Shown one piece after another: positions 12,685-23,900 of a stretch of DNA of 64,000 nt. The notes beneath the pieces are model-generated. The model ran no database searches. It was not told the origin of the DNA and worked only from the letters and a program-made list of their open reading frames with translations. The stretch is from Leucocoprinus leucothites (Eukaryota; Basidiomycota; Agaricomycetes; Agaricales; Agaricaceae), in NCBI GenBank assembly GCA_013368445.1, contig JAACJO010000011.1:372001-436000 (forward strand), read 5' to 3'. The translations under genes and the position numbers were made by a program. The stretch's first letter is position 1. Each line of letters starts with the position of its first letter.

Positions 12685-12753
12685 TTCTGGATCGCCCGTG
12701 GCAAAATCGAGAAAGAAAAAAAATGGCCCAGAGCGTGTCAACAACACTGTGCT

Positions 12754-13330
12754 ATGGCACCCACCGGCGCCTCAATGATGTCGAACTCAGAGTCCGATTA
12801 CATAAACAACGATCACGGTTAAGCTCACGCCACCGCCGGCCTTTCCGCTCGCCGACAACGCAAAATGACGAACACCGGAAACTTGAGTCGGAAAGTGGCA
12901 AGATAGTGCTCGCAAAGGCTGTTGCAATACGCAGATCTAAAATGCTATGGGAGGGGCGACACTTGGCGGAAATATTGACTCCCAGTCAATCCGCTACTGG
13001 TTGAAGGTGGACAGACTCGTGAGTGGAAGATTCCGTTACGACGGGAGGAAAGTGAGCAGGCGAGCAAGCTGCTATCACCTCACTGGGCCCATCCAGAGGA
13101 AAGTCCGCTGAGCGAGGAAATTGTAGGTAAGATGCTCGGTCACGCAGACGAGTTTATGGCCTAGATAGCCGTGAGGATGAGGAAGACCTTGCGGGATGAG
13201 AAGAAGTTGCGACGGGAACGAGGCTCAAAAGAGCTGGAGGCCCGAGCGCACGCGGCAAAGGACCGGGAGTGGATGGACTAGTGGAGTGGAAGAGGCGGGA
13301 ATCTAGCATCGAAAAGTCTGTTTGCCTATT
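12754..13330 (+). pseudogene. Possible decayed reading frame
   Basis: One plus-strand frame starting at ATG 12754 (MAPTGASMMSNSESDYIN) reads as protein-like sequence for about 580 nt but is cut by five stops. Its later part is charged and helix-prone (TREWKIPLRREESEQASKLL; RMRKTLRDEKKLRRERGSKE). Each stop could come from one C-to-T change. A small intron (GTAGGT to CCTAG, around 13126-13167) could remove one of the stops. I do not recognise the protein, and the purine-rich strand may create the impression by chance. An overlapping frame around 12723-13004 is open but shows no family resemblance. Confidence 0.3.
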
Positions 13331-13476
13331 TTGGAAGGCGGCCTGCTTCTTCCAGAGGAGGAGGAATGTCTGTTTGTATCACCCACTCAATTGACGTTAC
13401 CCACTTCTTAATAACAACCTCTCTTTCCTTCCCTCATCTTCTTGTTTTTCATCATCTCCCCTCTCGCCTACGTCCC

Positions 13477-15462
13477 ATGGATGCTGCTGCAGGCGCCACT
13501 GCAGACCACTTTATCTATGTCACCCAGGTATACTTCTGTGGTGAGTACTGTCTTTAGAGACCCTGGACAAGCCTAGCTTAACGGTGGTTAATTTTCCCAG
13601 CAATGTGTAAGTGACTAGTCATTTTTCTGGCTCCCCCTTTGCTCGCGTGCTGACAGTCCCGCAGACGCTGTAGTTCTCTGGGACTGGATTATCAGTTTGC
13701 CTAGGGAATATCGCTTCGTGAGCCCATGTCTTATTCAGAAACCAACTTCTCTGATTATCACTGCATATAGATATGGAGGACACACTGGACCCCCGTCAAA
13801 ATGGCTTACCTCTTTTGCCGGTGAGTTTATGCGACATTCCAACAACGTTTTGTTGATTAGTCCGCAGATATTGGGTCATTACCGTAGTGCCATACCTTCT
13901 TTACTGCTTCGTTGTTGATCACCCTAGGGCGACCTGCGAGAGAATTTACAAGGTTTGTTCCCATCTTTCCTGCTAGAAATCACGCATATGTGCTCATGCG
14001 CGCTGTAGATTCCCGTAGCACTCGCCATGTGGAATCAAGTGGGGTCCGAATGTATGCGAAGCTTATTATATGCGCTGGCTTCTTACTTACCACCGTACCA
14101 GCTGTGCTCCTCATCCGCACATATGCCTTTTTTAGCCGCAACGGCTATGTTCTGTGGTTTCTCTTGTCAGCTCTGTCTGGAGTTGTCGCCTATCAGCTCT
14201 ACGTTGACACGACTCAGATGCTGCGTAAGGTTTTATCTAGTTGTAGTTGAAGTCGTGATGTTTAAATCATATGCAGTTCTTCCCTTCTTTCGTCCGCCCT
14301 TCGTAGGTTTTGAATAATCATGGCATAGGGTCAAGCACTTCTAATTTTTCCCGTAGGACAAGGGACCTTGTTTCCCCATGTCGAAGCCTCACTCAGCTCA
14401 TTTACTCGGTAGGTATGGATCTTTAATTCATTGATTTAGAAACTCATCAAGTTGTTCGTAGGATTTTTCGTAAGTACAGACACTCCACCTCGTACTGAGG
14501 CACCTATAAATTTATGCGTAGATCGCACCGCTCCTTTTTGACACGGTCATCACTTTCATGACTATCTGGAAAGCTTTCACAATCAAAAGACGTAACGGTG
14601 GTCCAAACAGCCGTCTGATCCAAACCTTTTTGAGAGAGGGTACGCGCCCACTCGGCCATGTTCTCTCAGAGTACTGATCAAGGATCTCGAAGGTGTATTT
14701 TATTACATCCTGATTTCCATTGCCAATTTGGTGAGAATCGTGCTTCATATGGTCGTACGAACGCTAACCACGCCATCTCCAGATCAACGGAGTATTCTAC
14801 CTCCAGTAAGAAACCACGATCCTAGGCTCTTCTTTTAATCAGCTCTCACCACTGCATTAAAGGCCTCGCCAGGTTATCTCTGCCATCAACATTCCTCTCA
14901 GTGTCATGTTAGGTCCTGTTTTGGCCTGCCGCCTGGTGAGGCCTTCACTCATTAATATGATCGAGCTCCTTAATAGTAGCATTAGATTTTAGATCTTAGG
15001 GAACGTGGTTCGGAGACAGTTGCCCACTCAGAGGGCACTGGGATGGCAGCATTCACCACCAAGTCGATCTCTCAACAAGACTCCCCTTTTACTCCACCGA
15101 ATCCACGCAGTAAGAGCGTAACTGGTCGGTATCGGAATCGAGGGGCAGCGAGCACCATTAGCACAAACGTCGTGCTCACGACCCTCGGCAGTATTCCCCC
15201 TGATGCCGAAATCGACATTGAACAAGGCGGTATGGAGATGGAGGACATCCGCCTTGGACTCAACCTGCATCTTGGTAATCTCAACACTGCTATTGGTGGC
15301 GACGATGGCGAGCCAATCCCTGATGATGAGAGCAACGCTGGAAGCCCCGCCCCGGCCTATAATTCGCTTGAAATGGGATACAGGGGTCCGGTTGGTGCAA
15401 GTGTCGAAAACAATGTGACCGGGATCAGGATCGACGTTGAAAAGGCCACTTCTGAAAGGTGA
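13477..15462 (+). CDS. DUF6533-type multi-pass membrane protein
   Basis: This belongs to a large basidiomycete family of about seven-helix membrane proteins of unknown function. The gene is split into about 14 exons. Starting at ATG 13477 they join to give VTQVYFC-AMYAVVLWDWIISLP, then WRTHWTPVKMAYLFCRYWV, a conserved RTYAFFSRNGYVLW helix, DKGPCFPMSKPH, the family hallmark GFFIAPLLFDTVITFMTIWK and GPNSRLIQTFLREG. Two exons are tiny: 13601-13606 (6 nt) and 14462-14469 (8 nt). Both keep the frame and complete conserved positions. The last exon (about 14990-15462) encodes a soluble acidic tail of about 155 residues. Assignment to the family is firm; its role is unknown. Confidence 0.82.
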
Positions 15463-16057
15463 TAAAAATTTCTCCAACTTTTGAATTATTAATTCGCGGT
15501 GGTCGTTTTGACATCCAACCAGAGGACGAAGGACCCTTTTTTTTTTCAAATCTCGAATCCGGACTTGCTGCATTATATATCAGCAGTCCACTCTGCCAGC
15601 TCGGATTTTTTGATTCTCCCTTCCGGCATTTTTTGTAGCGTTATTCCCCGCCCCTTCACGTCTTTGTTGTTTCCTTTGCACTCTTACTTTACGATTTCCC
15701 TCCATTCTTGATAAAGGATAGGCCACAAATTTGTCGACTCTGTACATGTGTTAAAAACACACGTCAGTATGTTGTATATACATTGTAATGCATCGATACC
15801 AATCGAAATGTTTGAACGGTTTGTAGCCTCAAGGGCGCCTAGCATGGTCTGCTGCATCCTCGTGCTGGCCATCCAATGACTTTTGTTGGAGAGCACGGGT
15901 TTAACGCGTGGGCTGGAGAAATCACATGTTGATTCCCATAATAGGTCAACCTGGACCCCGTCACTTTGCCAACAGTCGAGCTGCGAACCGCAGTGGCCTA
16001 CGATTTAAGCTTGCTTCTGCACCTCACCCCCTCTCTTCATTGCTACCATCATCATCC
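15463..16057. other. Intergenic region without recognised gene
   Basis: It contains the 3' end of the DUF6533 gene and the promoter of the F-box gene. Short frames on both strands show no family resemblance. Confidence 0.5.
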
Positions 16058-16905
16058 ATGCATCGGCCTTCACAAGCTCTTACACTTCTCGATATCCCTC
16101 CTGAGGTCCTTCTTTTCATTTGTAAACCACAACTCTTAGATATTAATGCCCGAGATCGCTAATTATGTGCCGTTCACCAAGGTTCATATCTCGACTTGCC
16201 AGACTTGGCCGCCTTAGCCCAAGCAGTGCCTTCTCTAGGTTCTATCACGTCCGACCCGATTCTTCACTTGCAGCGTCTGCGTATAGTTTGCCCGTCTCGA
16301 ATCAACCACTCCTTATTTGGTACAAGTCCAGAGGGACATGGTTTTCGGCCCTCGGTTGGAGATCTTGTCCACCGAGGAGTAATGCGCGGGCTCAATCTCG
16401 AAAGGCGGTGGAGAATGGGTGTCTACTTCTATTCGCGTGATGTGAGTACATTTCTTCAGAAAAAAGGGTTGCCCGTTTCTCAGTTCATTGGTAGTCAATC
16501 ATTCAATACGAGCGAGGGCGTGCTTTGACCAAGCGGCACCTTAGCCATCTAGTCTCTGTGCAGTTGACCAAACGAGTGCCATCCCCCGCGAGCGCTTACA
16601 AGTCGCTCCACGCGGCTCTCATCCTCCCGGACGTCGAATCGTCTTCGACTAACGTTTCGAGGACATTGCTTCCTATCGTCCGCCAACTTAAGTGGTGCCT
16701 TCGTCGCGATCAGCTGGCTAGGAACTTCAAGACAGGGCCTTATGCCAACCCCAATGACAGAATGGCCTTTTGGACCTGGCTTGAGAGTAAAGGTCGGAGT
16801 ATCGTGCAGGATGGAGAACGGCTTAGGCTGGCGGTGTGTCCTGACCTCAAGAGGAAGATTCGTTTTTATGAAACTCTTAGTGCTGTGGTAGCCAAAGGAC
16901 ACTAG
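16058..16905 (+). CDS. F-box protein, short fungal type
   Basis: Exons are 16058-16121, 16182-16441 and 16495-16905, giving 244 residues with consistent phases (1, then 0). The N-terminus is an F-box: LLDIPPEVLLFI joined across intron 1 to CSYLDLPDLAALAQAVPSLG. F-box proteins normally bind Skp1 and select substrates for SCF ubiquitin ligases. The rest has a conserved fungal body (SPEGHGFRPSVGDLVHRGVM, ERRWRMGVYFYS joined to DSIIQYERGRAL, LILPDVESSSTNVSRTLLP, QLKWCLRRDQLAR) without LRR or WD repeats, so the substrate cannot be inferred. The acceptor at 16492-16494 is chosen because it alone restores the YFYSRDSIIQYE reading. Confidence 0.8.
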
Positions 16906-17066
16906 TGTTGTAAATGGGACACGAGACGTATAATTATTGTATTTTCATGGACATTGCCAGACTCATCAGTTATACCTATACTTCTAACAGTTGTCATGTA
17001 CTATTTGCCCATTGTTTCTGTTTATTGCTAGTTGTAATGTTTACGATCCTCCTACATGTTGTCCAC

Positions 17067-18325
17067 CTATTTTGACGTAAGTGAAAGTTCATGAACTTTA
17101 GATAGAGTCTCACTGTTGATGTGGAGGACGTGCCCCGTCATTGTGTTAGAATCACTTGAAGCAAGGAAAACATAAGCTGGCCCAAGTTCAGCGGGCTGCG
17201 CAGCACGACCATGTAAGGGCATCCCAATGCCAAACCCTTCCATGCTTTCGGCTGACCTTGAACCTGCTTGCAACGCCGTAATCACTGGTCCGGGGGCAAC
17301 GGCGTTGACTCTAATTCCTCTAGGAGCCAACTGCACTGACAAGGACCGCGTGAACGTGACGATAGCCCCTTTCGTCGTGCTGTAGTCGACTGTGGCAATC
17401 TCAGTTGCGAAAATGTCAAGAAACAAAAGGGTGAATACCTAGTCCCCCAGAACCTTTGTATGCAGTCACGGATGTCGTGTTAATAATGCTCGACCCCCTC
17501 TTGAGGTGGGGAAGAGCAAACTTGGTCACGACAAACATTTGAATAATGTTGGAGTTGAACGTGCTCTTCACGTTTTCTAAGTCAATATCCTCAAATTTCG
17601 GACAGATGCTGCTGAGGGATCAGTATGTAATTCTGCTACATAGCCAAGACATGCTTACATTTGCTTAGAGGCATTATTGACAAGAACATTAAGCTTGCCA
17701 AACTGCTGCATGTGATTGTCGACAAGGTTTTTGCATTGATCCTCGATCTCGAGGTTGCAAGGAAAGAGGTTTACTCGAGCACCCGAACTTTCAATTTCCT
17801 TCTTCACGTTTTCCGCATCTTCACGCTCCTCGGGAAGGTGGGCTATTGTGATCCCCGTGCAACCCTCGCGAGCAAACATGTTTGCAGCCGCACGCCCAAT
17901 ACCGCTATCTCCTCCCGTGATAATGGCAGTTTTATTTTGCAACCTTTGACGCAAGGCAATGATCAGCATAGGGTCAGAAACGATGTTGCTCTGATACTAA
18001 CTTTCCGCTACCTTGATATTCACGGAGGCTAGGCTTCCCATCGTCATCCCAGACTTCAAGTTTAGTATATTCGATCCCGGCTAGTTCGACTGCGTGAGCA
18101 CCCAGACGTTTTCAGCTAACGCGAGGTAGCCTCACGTTTAATGTGTTTGTCCAACCCCGGAAGTTCCTGTTTTTGTTTCTCGGGAACGGCTACAGAATAC
18201 GCAGTGGTGATATCCTCGGTGCCCATTTTGATGATTTTTGCGGTAGAGAAAACTCTGGTTATTATAGGTTTTGAACGGAGAAAGGGAGTGATAGATAGCC
18301 TCAGACAAGCCATGGTGGCGATCAT
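17067..18325 (-). CDS. Short-chain dehydrogenase/reductase with N-terminal extension
   Basis: This is a classical SDR oxidoreductase. It has the cofactor motif TGGDSGIG, the NNAS motif, a catalytic Ser in NTTSVTAYKG and YSTTK (YxxxK), then PRGIRVNAVAPGPV. The leading block EYTKLEVWDDDGKPSLREYQ is typical of the subgroup that includes bacterial general stress protein 39 and YhdF-type enzymes. Five exons join; one donor is GTTAGT rather than GTAAGT or GTGAGT. ATG 18325 or 18313 gives a leader rich in Arg/Ser/Thr and free of acidic residues (MACLRLSITPFLRSKPIITR) before MGTED at 18226, resembling a mitochondrial presequence. A cytosolic form could start at 18226. The substrate is unknown. Confidence 0.86.
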
Positions 18326-18639
18326 TTAAAGGTTGAGACTCTCCTCAGCTGGGTGGATCATTTGGAGAGAGTTGAAACTCTAGATCGGTGATGTCAGTTT
18401 CCCCGTCATACTGGAGTTGGCGGATTAGGTAGCTGATTTTCCAAATATATTGACTACGTCGCCGAGTTGTGCAGAAACGGGCCGATGACGGAACAATATT
18501 AGATGTAACATGTTCTAATGAGGCACGTGACGACAACACAACCACTGGTGTGTTCACTGTTGACGTTGAACACAGAACATACGTCAGGTTACATTCGTTC
18601 CCTATCGCTCCCCTTGACCTCATCCCCATCTTGGATAAC
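18326..18639. promoter_or_regulatory. Shared divergent upstream region (SDR / thioredoxin)
   Basis: The SDR gene leaves on the minus strand and the thioredoxin gene on the plus strand, 314 nt apart, so both promoters must lie here. A frame crossing it shows no family resemblance. I could not identify specific factor sites. Confidence 0.4.
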
Positions 18640-19365
18640 ATGTCTATTACCCATGTAGAATCAGTTCCACAGCTCAACAAGATCCTATCTGGCTCGAAAG
18701 AGAAGCTCAGTGTGCGTGTGTTATGAAGCTGGCGCTTTATGGAAACTCTTCAGATTAATAGGAATTACGATAGGTCATCGACTTCCATGCAACATGGTTC
18801 GTACCTTGTGAACTTGTAAATGAGCTTGCACTCATCTTGCTGCAGGTGTGGTCCTTGCCATACGATCGCTCCCACCTTCGAAGCACTCTCCAAGAAGTAC
18901 ACCAGCGTTAACTTTCTCAAATGTGACGTGGATGCTGCCCGTGATGTTGCAGCTATGTATTCTGTCTCTGCGATGTGAGTTTATCCCGCCCTCCCTCCTA
19001 ACATCATCTCAGCTGGATCTAGGCCTACTTTCATCTTCCTCAAAGGTAGCACGAAGGTGGATCAAGTAAGAGGGGCTGATCGAAAGTAAGGTGCTGTATC
19101 ACAATGTTCTCACTCGTTCTAACCCTAGTCTCTTAATTCCAGTGCACTTGAGAGTACACTACGAAAACATGCCACCTCCTCAACTACCGCGTTCTCTGGC
19201 ACAGGTCGGACTCTTGGTGGTGACCCAGCTCCCACTGATTTGGCAAGAGATGCTCGAGATGGTGTCAACCAGGCGAAGGCTAAAGTCGCAAATCTTGATC
19301 CTCAGCTCAAGATTTTCCTTGGCTTGATCGGAGCTTATTTCGTGTTCTGGTATCTGAGTTCATAA
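18640..19365 (+). CDS. Thioredoxin-domain protein with C-terminal membrane anchor
   Basis: Exons are 18640-18711, 18774-18796, 18846-18974, 19023-19085 and 19143-19365, giving 169 residues. A complete thioredoxin fold is visible: VIDFHAT, the active site WCGPC (split by intron 2), FLKCDVDAARDVAAMYSVSA and the cis-proline loop AMPTFIFLKGSTKVDQVRGA. A Gly/Thr-rich linker follows, then LKIFLGLIGAYFVFWYLSS at the very C-terminus. That is a single hydrophobic segment ending three residues before the stop, so the protein is probably tail-anchored with the thioredoxin domain facing the cytosol. The organelle cannot be told. With both active-site cysteines present, disulfide reductase activity is likely. 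Confidence 0.87.
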
Positions 19366-19599
19366 TGTACATTTATTGTTCCTAGATTTGTGTTTTCCAT
19401 TGCTATTTGATCTGGCGCTGGCACTGACTATAAAACTTCAGTCTACTACCGATTCATCAGCAGAGGCCGCTGTGATTCTTCATGACAGGGGGTTCAGCTG
19501 GTGGATTGGCATGCTCTACATACACGAATTGTATGGCGACGAGCCTTCATTGATCCGGCACTTGGGACAATTGTCAGTGACTTGTCGTCTACGTTGAAT

Positions 19600-20602
19600 T
19601 TAATACGTACAATGACCCCATCCCATTGAATTCCACGCCTGGCGAGCTGCCATTTCTTTTGCTTGCTTCTGATTCTTGCCACTTCCTTCACCACGAACCT
19701 CACCATTGACTAGATAACTCTTGAGGGATACTAATCACCAGGGTGGGAAAGTCATAACTTACGACAACATTGAACATGCCAGATGGGAGTGTGGTGGGGA
19801 CCTTCACTTCGAGCAGGATATGTCACCAAATAACCTCGCTGATGAGCCGTCATGTTGAATTGAGCTAGGATCTGGAAATTGCTTTGTATAGGGGCTGCTG
19901 GTGGTGGGGGGGCTGCTGTGTGGCCTTGAGAGTAGTACGAAGGAGGAGGGGGAGGTGGTTGATTTGGCGGTGGTGGAGGTGGGTGTTGCTGTTGCATGTT
20001 CCCGAAGCCCGGCGGCAGATTGGATCCAAGGTTAGGCTGAGCATTGGGCTGGTTCGATGGAACGAGTGGAGTCTGGGATCCTGGTTCAACAATTTGGGAG
20101 ACCCACTCTTGAATGGTGCTCATTCCATGCAAAAGGAATACAGCTCCCATATACTTCTCGAAGAAGTCCAGCGCTCCCTGTGGGGTGGTGGGTACCGTTG
20201 CCGAATTCGCGTGAGGAGTACATACCTCTTGTGTATCTATAAAAGCAGAATACTCAGGCGAGCATCTGATTTTGCCTTTGAGCCCGTAGCTGTGCAATAG
20301 TTCAACATAATTAGGAGCGTTAACGCGTCTCTGTTCCTGCAACGTCAGGTACTTTAGCTGAGTGTATACAGGGAGATGACTGACATTCTTACTTCGATAT
20401 CATCCGCAGAAAGGAAAGGTTCTTTCATAAAGTAGTGGAAAGTTATTGCTTGATCGACGACCCGTTTACCAAGTTGAGCCAAACGCTTCGACCCACTAAA
20501 TTCCGTGTCGTCTCCCAAGGGCCCCAACGATTCATGGGCAAAGACAGCTAGCACCATGTCTGGATTGGTTATCTCTGGAAGGGGAGGGTAGCCGTTCATC
20601 AT
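19600..20602 (-). CDS. RNase III-like and dsRNA-binding domain protein
   Basis: The start is one of two adjacent ATGs (20602, 20599). The N-terminal part (PDMVLAVFAHESLG, SGSKRLAQLGKRVVDQAIT, KEPFLSADDIE) resembles an RNase III-type helical domain. The position of the catalytic signature (family consensus ERLEFLGD) reads KRLAQLGK, so key acidic residues are missing and nuclease activity is unlikely. A Gln/Pro-rich linker with runs of proline (about 20020-19890) leads to a dsRBD. That domain is completed by the last exon: IWHVQCCVNGEV, then GSGKNQKQAKEMAARQAWN. Mitoribosomal mL44 has the same domain order, but no clear mitochondrial leader or close match is visible. The gene may end at 19600 or continue past a possible donor (GTACGT, about 19610). 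Confidence 0.65.
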
Positions 20603-20985
20603 GGCTCGTAAAGTATCTCAGTGGTTATGGAGTCTGGACAGCCAGTGGATGCCGGTTGCCTCCCTTTAAATATCCCAAAGTGGTTTAGAGAATCTGGAAG
20701 GATCCAAGGTGTGATCGAGAGAATAGGTATGTCAGTGAGATTCTAGTGGAATCCTGTTGTGCAACTTTAGGATGTTCCACTCAGGTTTTCTTCGTAGGGA
20801 AGGGAATAGCTGTTTATCCCAGATCATGTCATCTAATCAAACCACTCCCACGACATATCACGTGATACCGAGTGCCTGCAATACCAACTCGGTAGTACCA
20901 CTTGTCGCGACGGCGAACAGCGCGTTTCAAGCTGTAGCTTGCCTCTTGGATCGTTATTGGTGGCCTGATTGAGGCTATTGCTAGG
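20603..20985. promoter_or_regulatory. Shared divergent upstream region (RNase III-like / POM152)
   Basis: This 383-nt interval lies between two divergent genes and must hold both promoters. No additional gene is visible. Confidence 0.4.
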
Positions 20986-23900
20986 ATGACCACGTCATCT
21001 CCCAAGAAAGGTGTTCTGCAACCCAAGGACAAGCCTCTAATACCTGAAAGCTACCTCGAGGTTCCTTCACAGCGACTTTACTATCTCAGCCTTGGAGCTC
21101 TTTGCCAGGTGTGTATTGTTCTTCTGCGGAAAAACTGTCACTGACGTGTAATGTAGAGCATCAAGTTTTTTGAATTCGTCTGGCCACTTAATTGGAGCGA
21201 CAACCGACTAGCTCTATGTCGGAAATGGATCTTCGTCGACTTTCTTCTTATAGTGGTCCTCGCCCTGTTGCGGATTCCGCGTTTGACCTACAGCAAAGCA
21301 ACTATTTCCCTCTTTCTCTTTGCTGCTCTCTTCCTTGATGGCCTCATGTTTGGTGGTATCAGTCTCAATGTAGGCTCTTCGTCCAAGAGTTCGAGGTCCA
21401 CACAGAATGGACCACCTGGTACGGTTTCTTTGTATTTAGTTATGTCCTATCTGGCTCAGATTCCATAGGAACACTCGAATCTCAACTCAATTCTGAGAAA
21501 TTCTCTCTCGTGGACGTTCTCGCTCCGTTGAGCTTCGGATTGATCCAAAGCTCTTACAACGGTCGCGATCAGCATCTCCTTGGTCAACACACTGTCCGCA
21601 TGTCGCCAATAAGCACTGCACACTTGAACCCAGATGCCAACAACTATTGCCTCTCACAATCCTCAAGCCATACACTCCTTCCTGTCCTTCTAAACAATAC
21701 CAATATCGCCGGTCTCAAGTATTCGATCAGCCCCTTAAACGCGCCCGCAGACAAGGCATTTGTCGAGATTTCCGCCAAACAGCTCGAACAGAACCGACAA
21801 GAATTTTTGCAGCTCACTTCAGCTCCTTCACCACAACCACAACCCGAAGAAGAGGATGAGTATGACGAGGACGAGGAGGACGGCAATGATCTCAAAACAA
21901 ACTTGTCGACGTTACAAAACTCCCAATCTCTCGTTTATGTCCGTATTTCAAAACCCGGTGTTGTTCGCCTTGAGCGAGTCTGGGATGCGGCCCACAATGA
22001 GGCACGGCTGATTCAACCTTCGGAAGTGGTAGTTGTCCCATGTCCTCAAGTGGCATTTGTGGATGCCACGGAACAGACGGACAGTGACGCTGTACGATGT
22101 GCAGGTCAAGACAACGATCTGAATCTCATGATTGATGTCATTGGAGTCCCTCCTCTCAGCCTGCGTTGGCTGAAGACTATCAACGGGAAAAGGGATCAAT
22201 ACCTGGTAGAGGGAGTTGAGGGAGATTATCGCTCAGTTGCATCGGAAGAGGATAGCAAGGGCCTGCAAGTAGCAAAGAGGAATTTTGCTCCCCAAACCGT
22301 CAAGATACCCCTCTCCATCTCTCTCAACGAGCCCGGGACGCATTTATATGCACTTGAAGAGGTTGTGGATGGACAGGGAAACGTCGTTCGTGTTGGCACG
22401 GATCCAGCCGCCACGGAACTTGGCACAGTTAGCAGGACCGAGACAACTAGGTCCTTTGTCGTTCTGCGCCGCCCTTTAGTTTCTTTCAAAAATTGCAATC
22501 TTCAGCATCCCAAACCCTTGCTCATTGGATCGACCACTAAGTTAGAACTTATGGCAAAGGACTTGGATGAGCTTGATGCGCCTTGGGAGGTCGGCGTACA
22601 CTACCAGCCATTCCGCGAATCACCTGACGGGTCGAAGATAGACCCAAAGCTGAAGCCTTGGAAGAAGGTTCTCAAGACTCAAGGCGACAATAAAGATCTC
22701 GTGATCCAGGCGGATGCTCCGGGAGAGTACAAAGTTGTCAGCATCAAAGGCAAGGTAAATATTTCTTCACAAACCTAGGCGTTCACGTAGATTTACCATT
22801 CTGTAGCATTGTCCCGGAGAAGTACTTGCCCCGGATACATGCTCAGCTGTCGAAAAGCCGAAACCATCTGCACACATCGAATGGAAGCGAATTCACGAGT
22901 GGTGAGTGTTCCACCCTGAAAATGTGCGCTAGCGTTGATAGTTCTTGTAGTTCAGGGGATACTGGTGTATCTGCATCCTTGATTCTTCACGGAAACCCAC
23001 CATTCCGTGTCTTCTACAGAGAGCAACGTGACAATCAGCCACCCGTGGAGAGCTCCGTGGGCTTCCGTCACTCACGAGGAGAATTAACGATGCAACCTGA
23101 GAAGAGTGGCCATTACATCTTCACCTTCATAGCGATCAGTGATCAGAACTATCAAAGAGTTGAGCTGAATGGCCCTAGTATTGATCAGGTTGTCCATCCA
23201 CTTGCCTCAGCCGATTTCGTGGAGTCTGTTTCAGGGAAGAAGACTGTTAGCAGCTGCACAGGAGATACCGTTGCTGTTGATGTTGACCTCCGGGTATATA
23301 CATCTGCGTATTCTTGACATGAAGGGGCAAGACTCATATTTTGATTTTAGGGAACAGGACCATGGAACATCGAATTCCAGATTATCGGACCCAAAAACAC
23401 TGAAAACTTCCGTGTCGCTGGTATCAAGTCTCCACGACAGCGTGTGCAGGTACCTATACCCAAGGACATTCAGAAGACTGGTGGCGCTTTTGAGATCAAT
23501 CTTAGTGTGTGTGCCTCTTGATTCTCAAGGACAATACTGATATCCATAATAGTCAGTGCTGAGGATAGCTATTGCAAACGACCGGTCAGTGTAACAGGTA
23601 TCATTGTCGATGTCAAGCGCACATGGGTAAGCCTTCATTTGCTACATACCGTCGACGTCAACGTTCAACCTGACGGCACCGTAGCCCACTGCACAATTCT
23701 ACGGAACACCCGAGCAACGACATGTCACTATTACTGAGGGTGAACAAGCTAGCCTTCCTCTAAGACTTACAGGTGAAGGGGTGAGTGCTATGTGTCCGTG
23801 TCCCTCTACTCGTTCTCATGGACTCTTCAGCCTTGGCGTCTTAGGTACCGCCTAAAAGGCGACGAAGAAAAGATTCTCCGAGCAAACCTCCACTCTCCGA

